Positions 47,713 through 61,247 of a stretch of 64,000 bases of DNA are shown piece after piece. The translations under genes were made by a program, and so were the position numbers. The stretch is from assembly GCA_007922305.1 (NCBI GenBank), contig ML677334.1:59064858-59128857 (forward strand), given 5' to 3'. Source of the stretch: Dermatemys mawii (lineage: Eukaryota > Chordata > Testudines > Dermatemydidae). The notes under the pieces were generated by a model. The model made no database searches and was not told the DNA's origin. It worked only from the letters and a program-made list of their open reading frames with translations. Every line of letters starts with the position of its first letter. The first letter of the stretch is position 1.

Positions 47713-47893
47713 CACTGCTAGAAGCATCGCTGAGATTTAGCAGCCCACTTCCTAACCCTCTGTAACTATGGTAACTGTAGGTCCCATTTCCATTGATGTA
47801 CAACACCTCCTGTGTGCTGGAAACAGCTGATGTTGAGTAAGTGACCTGGGCTGGCTCTTGTTTATATTGTTTGTCAGCTGGAGCAGCTTCATC
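47713..47893 (-). CDS. NOL4: NOL4 penultimate coding exon
   Basis: The acceptor TTTTGGCAG at 47894-47902 precedes a 181-nt exon that starts in phase 0 (DEAAPADKQYKQEPAQ) and ends in phase 1 with DASSSG and a G|GTGAGT donor at 47712. The middle reads YINGNGTYSYHSYRGLG, a very characteristic NOL4 block. Joined to the last exon, the split codon encodes glycine and the frame continues. A few residues differ from the mammalian protein as remembered (for example the YKQEP segment), as expected for a reptile. The exon upstream, which should encode the basic segment before this, was not found in the window. Confidence 0.9.
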
Positions 47894-48129
47894 CTGCCAA
47901 AACAATGTTTCATTGTAAGGTTTCAAATAATTGTTGAAGTTTACCTTGAATGAGAGGGGCTATTTTATTGTTATTGAAAGCTCCCCAAGTGTTACTTTCA
48001 CAACAGTGTAATAAACAAGAAACAAGCACGTCTATGTTTTCAACTGTCAGTTTATCAACTGAAAAGAAATCATGAGAATAACCATGAACATAGATTGCCT
48101 TCAACCGCTACTATCATTTATTTATTTGC

Positions 48130-48230
48130 ATTTTGCTAGCAAATCACAACATGCTGGGTGCTGTCCAAACACACAGGAAGACACAGTGCCTGCCCAGAAG
48201 AGCTTACAGCATCCTGAAAAACTCAACTCT
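48130..48230. repeat. Common interspersed repeat fragment (GGGTGCTGTCCAAACACAC)
   Basis: Reads GCTGGGTGCTGTCCAAACAC, then GTGCCTGCCCAGAAGAGCTT. This is a familiar reptile and bird repeat tail whose family I cannot name. It is related to 38540-38612. Confidence 0.45.
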
Positions 48231-51099
48231 AAATCAAAATAAAATGGAAGGAACTGAAAGCAAATGATTACTCTCTGGCTTTTAAAGCAACCCTTTTGAT
48301 GCAGAAAATCAGTATTTTTTGTTATGACAAACCAACATAAAATGCATTGGCATGTTCTCTAGATGGACCGGTCAGCATTAAGGATACCAGGAAACAGCAG
48401 GGGGGAAAAAAGAGAATGAAATAATATTTTCCATATTTGTGGAATGATGTGGCATTACGACACATGAGACCTAGCCTTTCTGAGCTGAAAGCTTTTGTTT
48501 GTTTATTTTGCATCTGAGTTTGAAGAGTTAGACACAACCAAGATTATTCGAGAGAAAAAACTGTATTATTGAGAGAAGCTTTTAAAATATGTTGCAGTGG
48601 AATATCGAGAAGTCAGATAATTAATGGCATTAATAACCAGAATGGGCACTGGGGACATTAATTTGTACTGAGGCATATGTTTACATTATTAAGATATTTG
48701 GCTGTACTGAATTCCACTATAAGTTCTCTTCAATAACATATAAGAATCCAAATAAAGAATAAAAACAGCAATGCATTTTTGCCAAAAGTTTAATGTAATT
48801 TACTTTTTATCTTCAAAGGTCATGCCGTCTGTTATAAAGCAGAATGGATTTTTTTTCCTGCGAGAAAATATTCAATAATCTATGCAGGAAAGTTTTAGCT
48901 TGGCAAGAAAGCTTAAAACATCATCCATTCCCTTAACTTCCCAAAGCTACTGCCTTTTTTTTTTATTTGATATGAAAACTTTTTCCAAAACTAAATGATA
49001 TTTCCATTCCCATACTCACTCAGGGCCTGATACAGTTTCCAGCTAGATTGATGTAAAGGTTGACTTAAAAAGGAGTTACATCGGGCTTTCAATCCTCTTT
49101 TACAGGGCTCCCTTGTGTTTTAAAAAGCATCAGCTTCCTCCTACTTTGTCCTTACAATAGTACTTTGGATAAAAGATCCTCTCTCTGTCTACCTAGGCAT
49201 TTAGTTATTCTTTCCTTCAAGTGTCTTTGCTTTTAAAATTTGGAAATGAAACAAACTACTGTGCCATAACTCTGAAATATTTGATGTTCGGTGCAAGTTG
49301 ATCAATATTTTCTTGGTAGATACAAACAGAACAACCAGTAGTCTTTGCTTCAGGTTTTGTAACACAGGCCTGTATGGAATGATGCCTGTAACCCAGATTG
49401 AGAAATTGTTTACATTATTCACTGAGGAATATTCAATATTATGAAAAAGACATTGAATGGTAAAACTCTAGTAACGTGACTGAAAAGAAAAGGATGCTAT
49501 TTTCCAAGAACCTATGCTTACTCACAGTAAACACGTGGCTAATCTCTTGTTTCCCAACAATATTGGGAACACAACTGAAAGGAGCAGTGATCAGAGTATC
49601 ACTTGCATTGCCACATATTGAAACTTTGTAACCCAAATTTGCCTACATTTGCACCAATTTTTTCCTTTTAAACAGGCATGTATATTTTTAAAAACAGAGG
49701 AATAGAGCTGTATACAATTTTCCCACAAGGCAAAAAGATTTTTTAGTCCATTATTTAACCAAAAATTGTTTTGCCAGAACAGATTAAAACTAACAGTATA
49801 AAACAACACTAAAATAAGCCTGTGTTTCTGTCCACTTTGACTAAAACCAAAATGTTTATGTTTCTTGAAAAGAGTAGGAAGTTTTCTCTTTTTGAATAGG
49901 GCTCTGGTGAACATACTGTAAAGGGAAATAAGAAAATTGAATTAAGCCTGTAAGATTCTGCATTGAAGCCACTTCTAGAGCCATTGTTTGCATGAGTGAA
50001 ATCTACAATTATATGACACTACCAGCTCCTTTTAATTGTTTAAAAATGTATTTAAAAATTCTGGGTTGATAGAACTGGAGATTTTTATTCACAAAACAAA
50101 TACGGCATAAGCCAAAGTACAGCATAAAGACTGACTTAGATGTACTGGCCAGATTCTCAGTCAGTATAAAAATTGGCATTGTTCCCTTAATTTTTGAGTG
50201 TGCTCCAATCTTTATATGCATTCCATCTTTGCCTTCTTCACTGAAACTGCCAACAAGAGTGTCAGCTATTGCCAACTGTGGTTGTGTTTTCTGTGTTGTG
50301 CCCAAAAATCATGATGAGCATATTAAAATGCTGACATGGGTCACACTTTATATTAAAGACACATTCATAAATAGATTACAAAAGGTTAATAGATGTTTTA
50401 ATAAATGGATAGTCAATTGTTACAACACACTCTTCCTGTCTGTATCATGCTTATAAAACCTATCAACCAATTACAAACCCTTTCTAAACTATTTATAAAT
50501 GTACCTTTAATATCAAGTCTCATCCACTTATAGCTATACACCTCTTCACCTAGCATTTGACTAAGATCATAATCATTTTGAAAATAAATGAGATCACATC
50601 CTTCAAAAAGTGTTTCTCTTTTCATTTGGTAAAGCAAATGCTTAGGACCTGAGCACATTGTCCAGGAGCCGTTGAACACATGTGTTAGATCAGTGAAAAG
50701 CATAAAAACCTTTCTGGCACAATTCATGCTGAGAAATAAGTTACTTATTTGTTTTAGAAAATAGGAGCCTACACAAGTGCTTAGTAAGAGCATTACCATG
50801 GCATTTATCACAATAAATAGATTTTACTTATGAGCCTAAGTGTGTAATGAAGGAGAATTTTTTCCTAAGATAGTAGGCGTACATATATTATGTAACCACA
50901 GAATTGATTAAATATACATTAAAGAGTATTACATTATTTGAAAAATGTACATGATTTTGTAAAATGTACATTACACAAAACCTGCACTTTAAATTCCAAG
51001 CAGCTGAAGACTATCTCAAAAGAAAAAACACATGCAGCAATATGGGTCAAACATAACCTCCACCAATCACTTGTGAGTACATAAAGGAGGTTTGCCAGG

Positions 51100-52500
51100 C
51101 TTCCGGTTTTTGACTGGAATGCCTACTCGAAAAGGGACTCCAGTGGCTCTGGTCAGGAAACAGAGAGAAACTTTCAACAGTAGTATGAAAGTCTGTTATG
51201 GTTGCCAGATGAACTTTGATGGAATTGAGGGACAGTTGTGACTTCTTAAGCGTAGTAGGTACTCCAGAATGAGAGGAAGTGGGGCAGATTCAGGAGCAGC
51301 ATTGTGGAGTTCACATGAGTGGCCGAATCTTGTCCGATTCCAGAGGTAAGTAGTCCTGGTAGAAACTTTTATGTTATTTAATAGTCTGTGTTGTGTACTT
51401 CCACAGATCAGGATGACTTGAGCCCTGCAAGCCATCCAGAAATCAAGCCTTGAGGCAAAGAATGCCCAAGTTGGGATGTGTCAGGTGTCCAGTGTCCTGA
51501 GAGAGGAGTTGAGGGACAGCTGGAAGATTTATCAGAAGATAGAAAGCCAGATGAAACAGGTGAGGGAACAATGCTTGCCATGACCATGCCAGGACTATTA
51601 GAAGGCCTTTGGCCTTGCACTGCTTGATCTTGTTTATCACCTTGAGGATGAGAGACATCATAGAGAAGGCATAAAATATTCTGTCCATCCAAGGCAGGAG
51701 GAAGGCATCCCCCGTTGAAAGCCCCGCTTGAGCAAAACAGGTGACATTTTTTGTTTGCTATTGTAGCGAAAAAGTTCTCCTTCTGGAAACTCTCAAGTCT
51801 GAAAGGTCCTAGGTAGAACCCAAGAATCCAACTCCCAGTCGTATATCTGGGAGAAGAATCTGCTGAATGAGTTGGCCACGACATTCTGTATGCCGGGCAG
51901 ATATATTGCTGAGATCTTTATCTGATGCCTTATGCATCAGTTCCACAACTTTATTGCTTTGGCACAGAGGGAAGGGGGTCTCAATCTTCCTTGACAATTG
52001 ATATAAAATATGCAGGCCACATTGTCAGTCATGACTTTGATAGATCTGTGTCTGATGCGAGGAAGGAAATGATGACAGGCATTTCTGATCACTCCGAGCT
52101 CCAGGAAATAGGCATGGAGGATGGTCTAGTGAGGTGATCACCTGCCCAGTGCTGTCAGGGAGCCAAGGTGCCCTCTTCAATCCAACAGAGATGCACCTGT
52201 GGTTACAGTCACTATTGGAGCCGGTTGGAAGAAGGGGATCTCTGCCCCTACATTACAATGAATCTCCCACCAGTCTAGGGAATGTTCCATCCACTGGAAC
52301 TAACACTCGCTTGTCTAGACTGTGTTGTTTGGTTAGTAAACCATTCTGAGCCACCCCTGTAAACCACAGAGGTGTAACTTTGCATGCTCTGTCACAGAAG
52401 TATAAATGGCCATGTTGCCCAGATACTGAAGGCAGTTTCTGACTGAGGTCTGGGGAATGTCTTGAATTATTTTGATGAGGCTCAGGAAAATGAACTGCCA
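51100..52500 (-). mobile_element. DIRS-like retroelement relic: RT end, RNase H and tyrosine recombinase start
   Basis: Reading the minus strand from 52500 gives the end of a reverse transcriptase (LPSVSGQHGHLYFCDRA), then an RNase H. In the RNase H, HRSIKVMTDNVACIFYIN (about 52050) holds the catalytic DN pair, and IYLPGIQNVVANSFSRFFSQ (about 51880) is its end. Further down, STRTTYLWNRTRF and LPLILEYLLRLR (about 51360-51250), then SIKVHLATIT, resemble the N-terminal arm-binding domain of a tyrosine recombinase. This order, RT-RNase H-tyrosine recombinase, is that of DIRS-type retroelements rather than of LTR elements with a DDE integrase. Stops and frame shifts abound and both ends are missing. 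The catalytic part of the recombinase is not visible. Confidence 0.65.
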
Positions 52501-53129
52501 ACATCACCATCCACCATCAAAGGCTATAGATGCCAACATTTGATAAGACATGAAAGCACAGGATTGCAATGGAAAAGAAGATCAAAATAAAAATGTGCCA
52601 TGTGGAAGAGAGAGGGAAATGGACCTCATGCATCTGCATTTCTGATAGAACCACATCCACAGACTGAAAACTTTAAGTTAACATTAAATAAAATGTGAAT
52701 GTTTCCACATCCGTGTTTCAGTCTTGTTCTTTGGTTACTGCTACTTCACCTGCTGAATGGAAAACCTTTTCAGCAGAGGTGCTGGTTATTAAATCAAAAC
52801 AATCATAGCATTAAGTTTGATGAAATGCTTTTGGTTGAACAACAGCACAGCCACAGGGTCATCTTTCATGCCAACGTTAGTTTTAGCAAAGTTCATTATC
52901 CATTCTGATAGCTGGAGAGCAACATACACTTTCCTCTTTCGACATTTCAGTTTCAGAAATCAACTCCAGAGGTCAGTGTGTGGACAACTCTGGGACTAAG
53001 TTACTGGAGGAGGAGAAATTTTCTTGTTTTAAAGAGCAGCGCCTCAACCTCGTCAAATAAAAAATGACAAGTTTATCAGTATCGATACTGTCTAGGAGAA
53101 GTCTGCCGTTCTTTAGTGAGGGTCTAGAA

Positions 53130-53440
53130 CAGGGGTAGGCAACCTATGGCACGGGTGCTGAAGGTGGCACATGAGCTGATTTTCAGCGGCATTCACACTG
53201 CCCAGGTCCTGGCCACCGATTTGGGGTGGTCTGCATTTTAATTTAATTTTAAATGAAGTTTCTTAAACATTTTAAAAACATTATTTACTTTACATACAAC
53301 ATTAGTTTAGTTATACATTATAGACATATAGAGAGAGACCTTCTTAGAACGTTAACATGTATTACTGGCACGTGAAACCTTAAATTAGAGTGAATAAATG
53401 AAGACTCGGCACACCACTTCTGAAAAGTTGCTAACCCCTG
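53130..53440. mobile_element. Non-autonomous hAT element (311 bp)
   Basis: The left end CAGGGGTAGGCAAC pairs with the right end (reverse complement CAGGGGTTAGCAAC). The flanks are GTCTAGAA (53122-53129) and GCCTAGAA (53441-53448), an 8-bp duplication with one substitution. The interior is AT-rich without a coding frame. Confidence 0.88.
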
Positions 53441-56400
53441 GCCTAGAAAGTGGGTTAGAATATTTGCTTTGCCCATGGCTTGATCTTTTTCCACCAAAGG
53501 ACAAAGAGATGCAAATGTCTTTCAATTTAAAATGTGGGGCTGATTGACAGATGCTTGAGCCAGGTGCAATGGGGCAGGTGGTTTGCAAGTTAATCCACTT
53601 AATGCTGGAGCCCCTGCTACTTTAGTATTGATCTGAAACAACCAGCCTTGCCAAATTGTTTTGAGGGATTTGTGTTAAGTAAAAGAAAAAGGAGACCATA
53701 TGCAGGGACATGGCTGAGGTCTATGCTTGCTTTAAAGTTTTGAACATGTGGATGAAGTAGATAACTCAACTAATTAACAGTTTCAGAGCTGATATCGTTG
53801 GCAGCAATTGCAAATGATTCCAGCAGCTGTTCCAGCAAGGCATTGAGCTGAATGAAAAACAATGAGACCCCAATGAACTTTTAAATGCTGTGTCCAACGA
53901 TTGGTATTTTCTGATTAAGAATATCTTCAGTCACGTAGAAGGTAGAATTGCATCTGGTTTGGAATGAACTCAGAGAGTTTTTGTGGAGTGATTAAAATGG
54001 GCACAGTCCTTTAGTAACGTACCTATTATAGTCATTGCTTCAATATTCATTGTGAAGGAACTCAGGCATTCAAACTAAGACAGCAGCTGAACAGCTACAG
54101 TGCTAGGAGGAGAGTAGTCTCCACAACTGCTGTGCCTCTGCTGTGTAGATGGGCAGAATGCATCTTGCAGCAAGTGGAGTCTTGGCTCCACCCCCAGTGG
54201 ACTACTTAGTATAGCTGGTGTCAGGAAGGTATGCTGCCCTGGGCATAGGTCCTCCTAAGAGCAGGGAGGAGATACAGAGGCAGGCTGTGACTCTGAGTCA
54301 CCGTCACCTTCTTGGACAGACCCAGAGGCAATGCGACATTACACAGGGCCTTGCTCAGGGCTCATGCTAAAGCCAAGATTTAGCTCTTGGTTTGGTAAGA
54401 GTGTCCTTTCAGGATCTTCATGTATTTTTGCCATTTTAACTTCACACTGTGACCAACGTTCCCTGTGCAAAGGAAGGCTAGATGCATTTTTCTCCAGAGA
54501 TGTGCATTTATTTTGCCAGCCTGCCAGAGGTGAGCAGTTGAGGGGATGTGAAATACTCCTTCTCTTGTGTTGTCTCCACAGAGCTCAGAGCCCAAGGTGG
54601 ATTGGAAGGAAGGGAATATGGGAGCAGGATTGTGATGGTACCCGTAGACCACCACGCTAATACTACAGTCTTTGAATAACACATATCATAAAAAAGAGGC
54701 ACTGGATAAAGAACTCCAGCTTCCAGAACATCTCTTATTAGAATAAAAGTAAATGAAAATTGAGAACAAACGAATTCCAGATGAAGTGTTTGTGGCGAAG
54801 GAGTAACAGTTCCGCTTAGGAGAGAATTGTGTGGTATGGTGTATCCTCTAAAGACTTTTGGAAGCCAATATTGTCTGCAATAGATAACTGCTTGCAAAAT
54901 AAGGATGATGATCATTTTTTGTTACTTTCCAGTTTATGGTCAGTGCAAATGGATGAGTCTTCAAATATCTGACCTTTCTTCAAAACAAAATCAAACTGAA
55001 ACTCATGGAAACTATGTCATCTTTTCTCAACCCGTGAACAGTTTTGCCTTCAGGTGATGAATTGGACAAATCCATGTACCACTGGTACTGATGTATGATG
55101 ACAATGGCATAGTATTTACGGATGCACTATGATGCAAAACAGGAAGAATTCCTCCTTTCCTATACTATTGTTCTCATTCAGCACAAATTTTGCGAAGCAG
55201 CACTTAGCTCTTTGAGCATGGTGCTTGTATATTTGAAGAACACAAAATGAAATATTCGTGTTTGATTAAAATGAAGATGTCTCATCCTAGCAATCCTAGT
55301 TAGACCATCAACCTCTTTTTAATCTACTATATCTACATTTTGCAGTGAACGTGATGGGCTAGATTTTCATCTGCTGTAGATCAGCATAACTCCACTGAAG
55401 CCAATGATACCATGGCAGTAGCAGTGCCAAAAATGAGAAATTTTAAATGTGTGAATCAGACTATTTAGGGATGTTTTGGGGAAGTGTGTGGGACTCTTGG
55501 AGTGCTGCTTGTGCCAGTTTTGCAGATTTTATAATTGCAATATTATCAGGGTTACCACAGTTAAACCTCTTACTGCAGGTCTCTTCACTGAGAGAATTGC
55601 AATCCATATAACTCCCACTACTGATAGCGTTTTTCGTTGACACCAAACAGCTTGCACTACGCCTACTAGATCTAGGACTTGTAGAATTAAATAAACAAAA
55701 GACATTTGTTGAAAAACTGTGGGGTAACATTACATGTTGCATCAGCTCAAGCTTTATCCTGTTGTATTGTACCTGCTGCTTTCTTATAACTGGACGCTAT
55801 TTCCAACCTTCATGTTACATATATTGGAATATGCAGATTACACTATTAAAATCAGATTCTGAATGAAATTCTTCTTTATTTAGAACCAGAAGACGATAAC
55901 CTTGACATGAAGAGTGAGACTGATGCTGGTTATCTGTTTCCACTAAATTAAAATGTATATATGTTAGAGAGTTCTTTTTTTAGAAGAAAAATAAGATTTG
56001 TAGGAGTTTGAGTACTGAAAAGTTTATGTAAATTTTCTCTCTCATAGGTGAATTCTGGTACCAAGTGACTGATAGCTGTATTCACAAACCTACTTCTCCC
56101 GACCAGAAGAAAATAAAAAGTGAGCAAGCACTTTTTGGGATGCATTTGATGCCTACTGCCTGTCTTCAAACATAAGATTAGGTATTTACTATATGGATTT
56201 ACAAGTTATAAAGACTAAACAAAAGAGTATTTAAGGGAAGCTTTGCTACTTGCACATGTACTGTTTGTATTTAGCCATTTCAAATTATTCTGCTATAAAG
56301 TTAAACAGAACAAAATTCTCTGCAGAGTGAGAAGCCAGCTGGAAAGCTTTTAATAGCTAATGTTTAAAAATTATTTGTATGAACATAGTGAATCATAGAT

Positions 56401-57309
56401 ACTAAAGTGTTTTATCTTTTATTTCATTATGGCTGTTTGATATGTAGTTACTCTATTTCAAGTCTGCCTTGTTAAATTTGAACTATGAATCTGTGAAAAC
56501 TAAAATTCCTTGCATGTATTTGATGTGTGCTGTCTGCTTTCATACACTGCCTCCAGTATAACCTGAGTTTTATAGTTTAAAGAAAAAAATCTTAGAAGCA
56601 AATACATACATTCTGGAGGCTTAACCCCCCCCCACCACCACCACGTTTACTAGAAGGGGGAAATATGGCCCTAAGAAAAAGGAAATTTCTTCTATTATGA
56701 ATTTCACCTTGACCTGCTACTATGCAGTATGCGAGCCAAGTCCCAAAATCATTACCTTTGATAAAGTAAGATTTTTACATTTTAAAACAAGAGTCAGTTG
56801 ATGAATAGGAGATGCTTTTGGGATAAGACCCTCTCATTCCCTTGCGGGAAGTCAGTGAGTTTTCAAACTGGAATGCATGAACAGGAAAAACAAAGTAGCA
56901 ACAAGGTTGTAACGGCCTTAGGAGAGTGCAGGTTCTGATTTGTTCACTTAAAGGAGTCAAGGAAGAAGAAGGCTCATAAGAAATATCACAAGTAACAAAG
57001 CAGTGGCTTTGTGCACCGCATTAAAGATCAGTATCCCAAATTTCCTTATTCTGGTGAAGGATTCTTCTGGCATGTTGCCTGGACTGCAGGCCACAGCCTG
57101 CTTGGCTGCCTTGTTCCATGCTTGGTATCTAGCAGCTGCTGCTGTTCTGGGGCAGTGTATCTGGTTCATTATTTTTACGTTGAAAAATAGTCTTAGTTTG
57201 GGGATGTCTGGCCAATGTTTGGATTATATAAATATCTCCCCTGCTGCTTCACATAAACAACTTGTTGTTACATGGAGTGTTACACATATCTAACTAGATG
57301 TGAATTTTA

Positions 57310-57505
57310 AGACATCTAGTTAAACCCCACCTGGACACTTACTTTGGTTTATGTATGCTTTATTTTAGTTTAACTTCAGTTGATTAAGGACAGGTTTCAG
57401 CTAAACTGAAATCAACCATGTCCACACAGGGGTTTTTGTACTGTTTAACTAAACCAATTTAACTAAATTGGTGCAAGTTTGTGTGTAGACGAGGCTTCAG
57501 TCTTA
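57310..57505. repeat. MITE-like fragment rich in GTTTAACTAAA motifs
   Basis: Multiple GTTTAACT/AGTTAAAC units in both orientations, with GTGTAGACGAGGCTT at the right end, match a common short DNA-transposon derivative of reptiles and birds. No matching left terminus or duplication was found. Confidence 0.45.
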
Positions 57506-60503
57506 AAAACATAAACTTCCCCTCTCTGCTACAGGCAGCCGGACTCCCACTGCAATACCTATAGGTGACCATAAGCAGGAAATAGCAGGTTAATAGGCTC
57601 TTAGACGCTAGTCTCAAGCCACTGAAGACAAGGGACCCTGGGATTGGCTTAAAAATAGATCATATTTCATTTGGTATATCCACATGAAAGGATGGGGGAA
57701 GAAACGTCTCCATGTTCCCGCCTGCAGTGTGGGGGAGGGAGAAGAAAATGCCCAACTCCGCTATCTCCATTTTAGGTTCTGGGCAGCGGAGATCTATGTT
57801 TCCTTCTTAACTGTATTGTGGGAAAAAGAAGAATCCATGATCCTTACACAGGTTATGGGGAGAATATTAATGCTGCCGCCTACTCATATCACCCCAGCTC
57901 CAAAGAGGGGTAGAGAACTCCTGGGGCTGCTATATAGATATTTCCTAGGCTACTTTCACCTGCCCATCCAGCCCTCATCCTTCAGCTCCAAAGGCTTCAG
58001 ATAAGTTTTGGTATTAATTTTAACTCACTTCAAATATTTTATTACACTCTGGATCTTTAGTGCCTACACTGAAACAAGCAACTTTTATTTCAGCTGTACA
58101 TACTCAGATTCTGCTGCGTATGGACCCTTCTGGATAACCCTAAAGAGAAATTGCCACAAAAAATGAATCCATAATCTTTCTAATCTACTAAAAGCCACGT
58201 TTAAATAACAAATTAGGTGTTCACCCTTAGGCCTCACTGTGTGTCCAAGGCACGAAATTATTTGCTACTGCATGATTGGTGCATTATTCCTGTCAAGTAT
58301 ATGTATCAAATGTAATACCTTTTGGGCTGGGGAATATTTTTGTCTACAATATCCAACATTCCATTCTAACTGCATCTATTAATAACAAAGAGCCCAATCC
58401 TGAACCAGTGAAACCAGTAAGGGTTTTGCCATTAACTTGAAAGGAGGCAGGATTTAAATTACAATGCTGCTTATATTCCAACTCTTGACAATATGACTAT
58501 TGCATTGTGGGTAGGAAGTTAAATTTCTTAATGCTTGCACATAATTTGATCTCTTGACAATAATCCATACCCAGCTAAATTATGCCTGCATAACATTTTG
58601 TGCCTCAGTGGTTAGAACATATAATTTGAAGCACAAAAGGAAATTGTAGTTCAACTCAGAAGTGAACTAATCACTGAGGGGGAATGTGGAGGGAGAGGAA
58701 AAAGGTCTAAACCAAAAACTTGTGTGCATGCACATGTGTGTCTCTGTTTATGTGAGGATGCCAAATTCTTCTCAGAGATGGTTTATTAACCTATGGTCAA
58801 AACTGTCCAATTTGTATACCTGAAACTAGATACCTGAATCCCTATTCAGACAACTAAGTATTTATCTCAGGTACTCTGAATTTTCCGAGGTGCAACATTT
58901 TTTCCAGCTTCTGTTGAATGCACGGACCAAAGTTTGAAACTTCTGGCCTATTTACGTTTGTGTTAGCATTCTTGTTTTTAACAGGCTGCTTTTAATTGCC
59001 TCAGATAGAAAGGATTTTCTAATTGCTCTTTTACAGTCTAAAGACTCAACAAACTTCCCATTCCCTAATGCAAACATTTTGAGCCTGATTCTGGTAGTTC
59101 CTTATGCAGATGCACAGTGGAGTGATGGCTCAAGGAGCCTTTCCTCCATTCCTTGCAATGCTGTCATGCACAGGCTAGGCACAATTGCAGTGTCTTTTCT
59201 CTCTGCTCTTCCAGGAGAACTTGGTCCTCCAAAGGGGGCCAGGAGGAAGGAAGGCCTTATTCCTTCCACATCCGCCTGTGCACAGGGAGTGGGGAAAAGC
59301 TGCACCCTATGATGGGCTGCAGTTCCCCATGTATGTTGAGGAGCTCTGGTAGGCATTGTTAGTGCTCCCAGTGGGGAAGTATAGCCTCATACCATCCTTT
59401 ACTATAAGCATTGCCTTAAAGGTACAATCTAGCCTTTCGCTGGGAGGTATTTTTGCATGCTCGGTTTTTCTGCAGCAAATGTTGCCCGAGTCTGCACTTG
59501 ACACAGAAATGACGAATATAAACAGAATAAAAAGAGGTGCATAGGAACCCTGCAATTTGTTTCTTCCTTCCTTCCAGGAGCTGCAGTGCACATTTATCTG
59601 GAAAGTAAACACCACACACACAAAAAATTATATACTCCCCATCCTCTTTTCTTACTGTTTTAACTGTAATCCAGGAGATAACTGACTCACTGTCAAAATT
59701 TAGAACCCATGCATTAAAGGCCACATTGCTGAGAATCTAACTCTCAGTCCTCAAGCACAAAGGATTAGAGGCCTTAATTCCTCCTCCATGCTGAAAACCT
59801 GATACAATAGTTCTGGAACGGTCCATTTCCTCATTGCCATATAAATTAGTTTCTTCCAAAACAGTTTTGCATTTATCTATAATTTGACCACATATAATTT
59901 CTTCCTTTCTTAATGGCGATATTGGCTGCTCCTGGTTTGTAGCAGCTGGATATCTCTTTTGTTAACAAAACTGTACTTGAAGAGTCTTTCCCAAGCATCA
60001 ACCCCCTTGTTACCACGGCATCACCTAGAGAGAAGGCTCCACAAATTGGCTGAAGGTAGATTATTAACATAAACTTGCAAACCTGAATTGATTTAAAAGT
60101 GAACATTTAGGAATTAGACAAATGGAATGAAACACAATAGCAATGGCTTCAGCTAAGAGGCAGTATGTGTGCACTTTTATTAACATTTAGAGGTATTGCA
60201 TTAGTGGAGAACTTACATCCACTCTGCAGCATGCATTTGTATCAAGCTGCTCTATTCAGGCTGCTGCTATGACAACTATCCAGAGGCAAATGTCAGGTCA
60301 GCTCCCAGCATATGTGTCTAGGCCATAATTGCTTTGTCAGAAACCTAATAGTCATCTACTTCTACTCCTCTAGCAGCTAAAAGCAATACTGTTAAAATTA
60401 CTAAATGAAACAAAATTCTTTACCCCTTCAGCATCTTCTATAGCATTCAGGTCTGTAGAATTGTTCCTATTTTGCAAAAACTGGAATGGAGGGGAAGAGG
60501 GAG

Positions 60504-60727
60504 CAGGGCCGGCTCCAGCCTTTTTGCTGCCCCAAGCAGTGCAAAAAGAAAAAATAAAAACCACCTTGTGGAGCTGCCGCTGAAATGATGCCGCTGGACG
60601 AAGCAGCGAAGCGGCTATGGCCACCGAAAGCTGCAGAGCATCGCCCCAATTATGGATGGCGTGCCGCCCCACAATGTTCGCCGCCACAAGCACATGCTTG
60701 AGACGCTGGTGTCTGGAGCCGGTCCTG
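60504..60727. mobile_element. Non-autonomous hAT element (224 bp), related to 22361-22980
   Basis: The left end CAGGGCCGGCTCCAG and right end (reverse complement CAGGACCGGCTCCAG) differ at one position. The flanks AGAGGGAG (60496-60503) and AGAGGGGG (60728-60735) form an 8-bp duplication with one mismatch. The ends are close to those of the 620-bp element (CAGGGCTGGCTCTAG), so they probably used the same transposase family. Confidence 0.88.
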
Positions 60728-60759
60728 AGAGGGGGGGCCGAGGTTTTTTTTTAAAGTCT

Positions 60760-61247
60760 CCACATCTGAGGTGGGGCGACTGCCCCACTCCAGTAAAAAA
60801 AAACGGTTAAAACAGCCCTGGAAAGGGCTGTGGCTGGGGGACAGCAGCAAACTAGGCTAATTGGGGAAGCAGCCACAGGTGTGGCCAGCTCACTTAGGGC
60901 CCAGCTGGCCCTTATAAAAGGGCTGGGGCCAGAGCTTGACAGACTCTCTCTCTTTAGACTGCAGTCTGCCCCAGGGAGAGGGGGCTTGATGATGACTGCT
61001 GTAGCCCTAGACTGAGGCAAGGTGGGGATTAGAGGGTTGAGGTTTCCCCAGGGAGGGGAGACCCAGAGGCAGTGTACAGGGGTATTGCCAGGGCATAGCA
61101 CCCCAAAAGGGCACCGGGGTCTGGGAGGGACATGGAGCCAGCGGACAATGAGACACTAGCCTGCAGAGGGTGCTTTGACCTGGAAAGAGCTAATTCCCAG
61201 ATGGCCAGCAGGAGGTGCCGCAGTGGTGAGTCGTTGCCACGCTACAA
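60760..61247 (+). repeat. Probable solo LTR or LTR fragment
   Basis: A GC-rich block with a TATA box (TATAAAA at 60913-60919). A segment downstream, CCAGCAGGAGGTGCCGCAG, leads to GTGAGTCGTTGCCACGCTAC at about 61226-61245. This arrangement recalls LTRs of turtle gypsy-type elements. I could not identify a second LTR, internal sequence or target duplication, so a solo LTR is the best reading. It begins shortly after the hAT element at 60504-60727. Confidence 0.45.
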
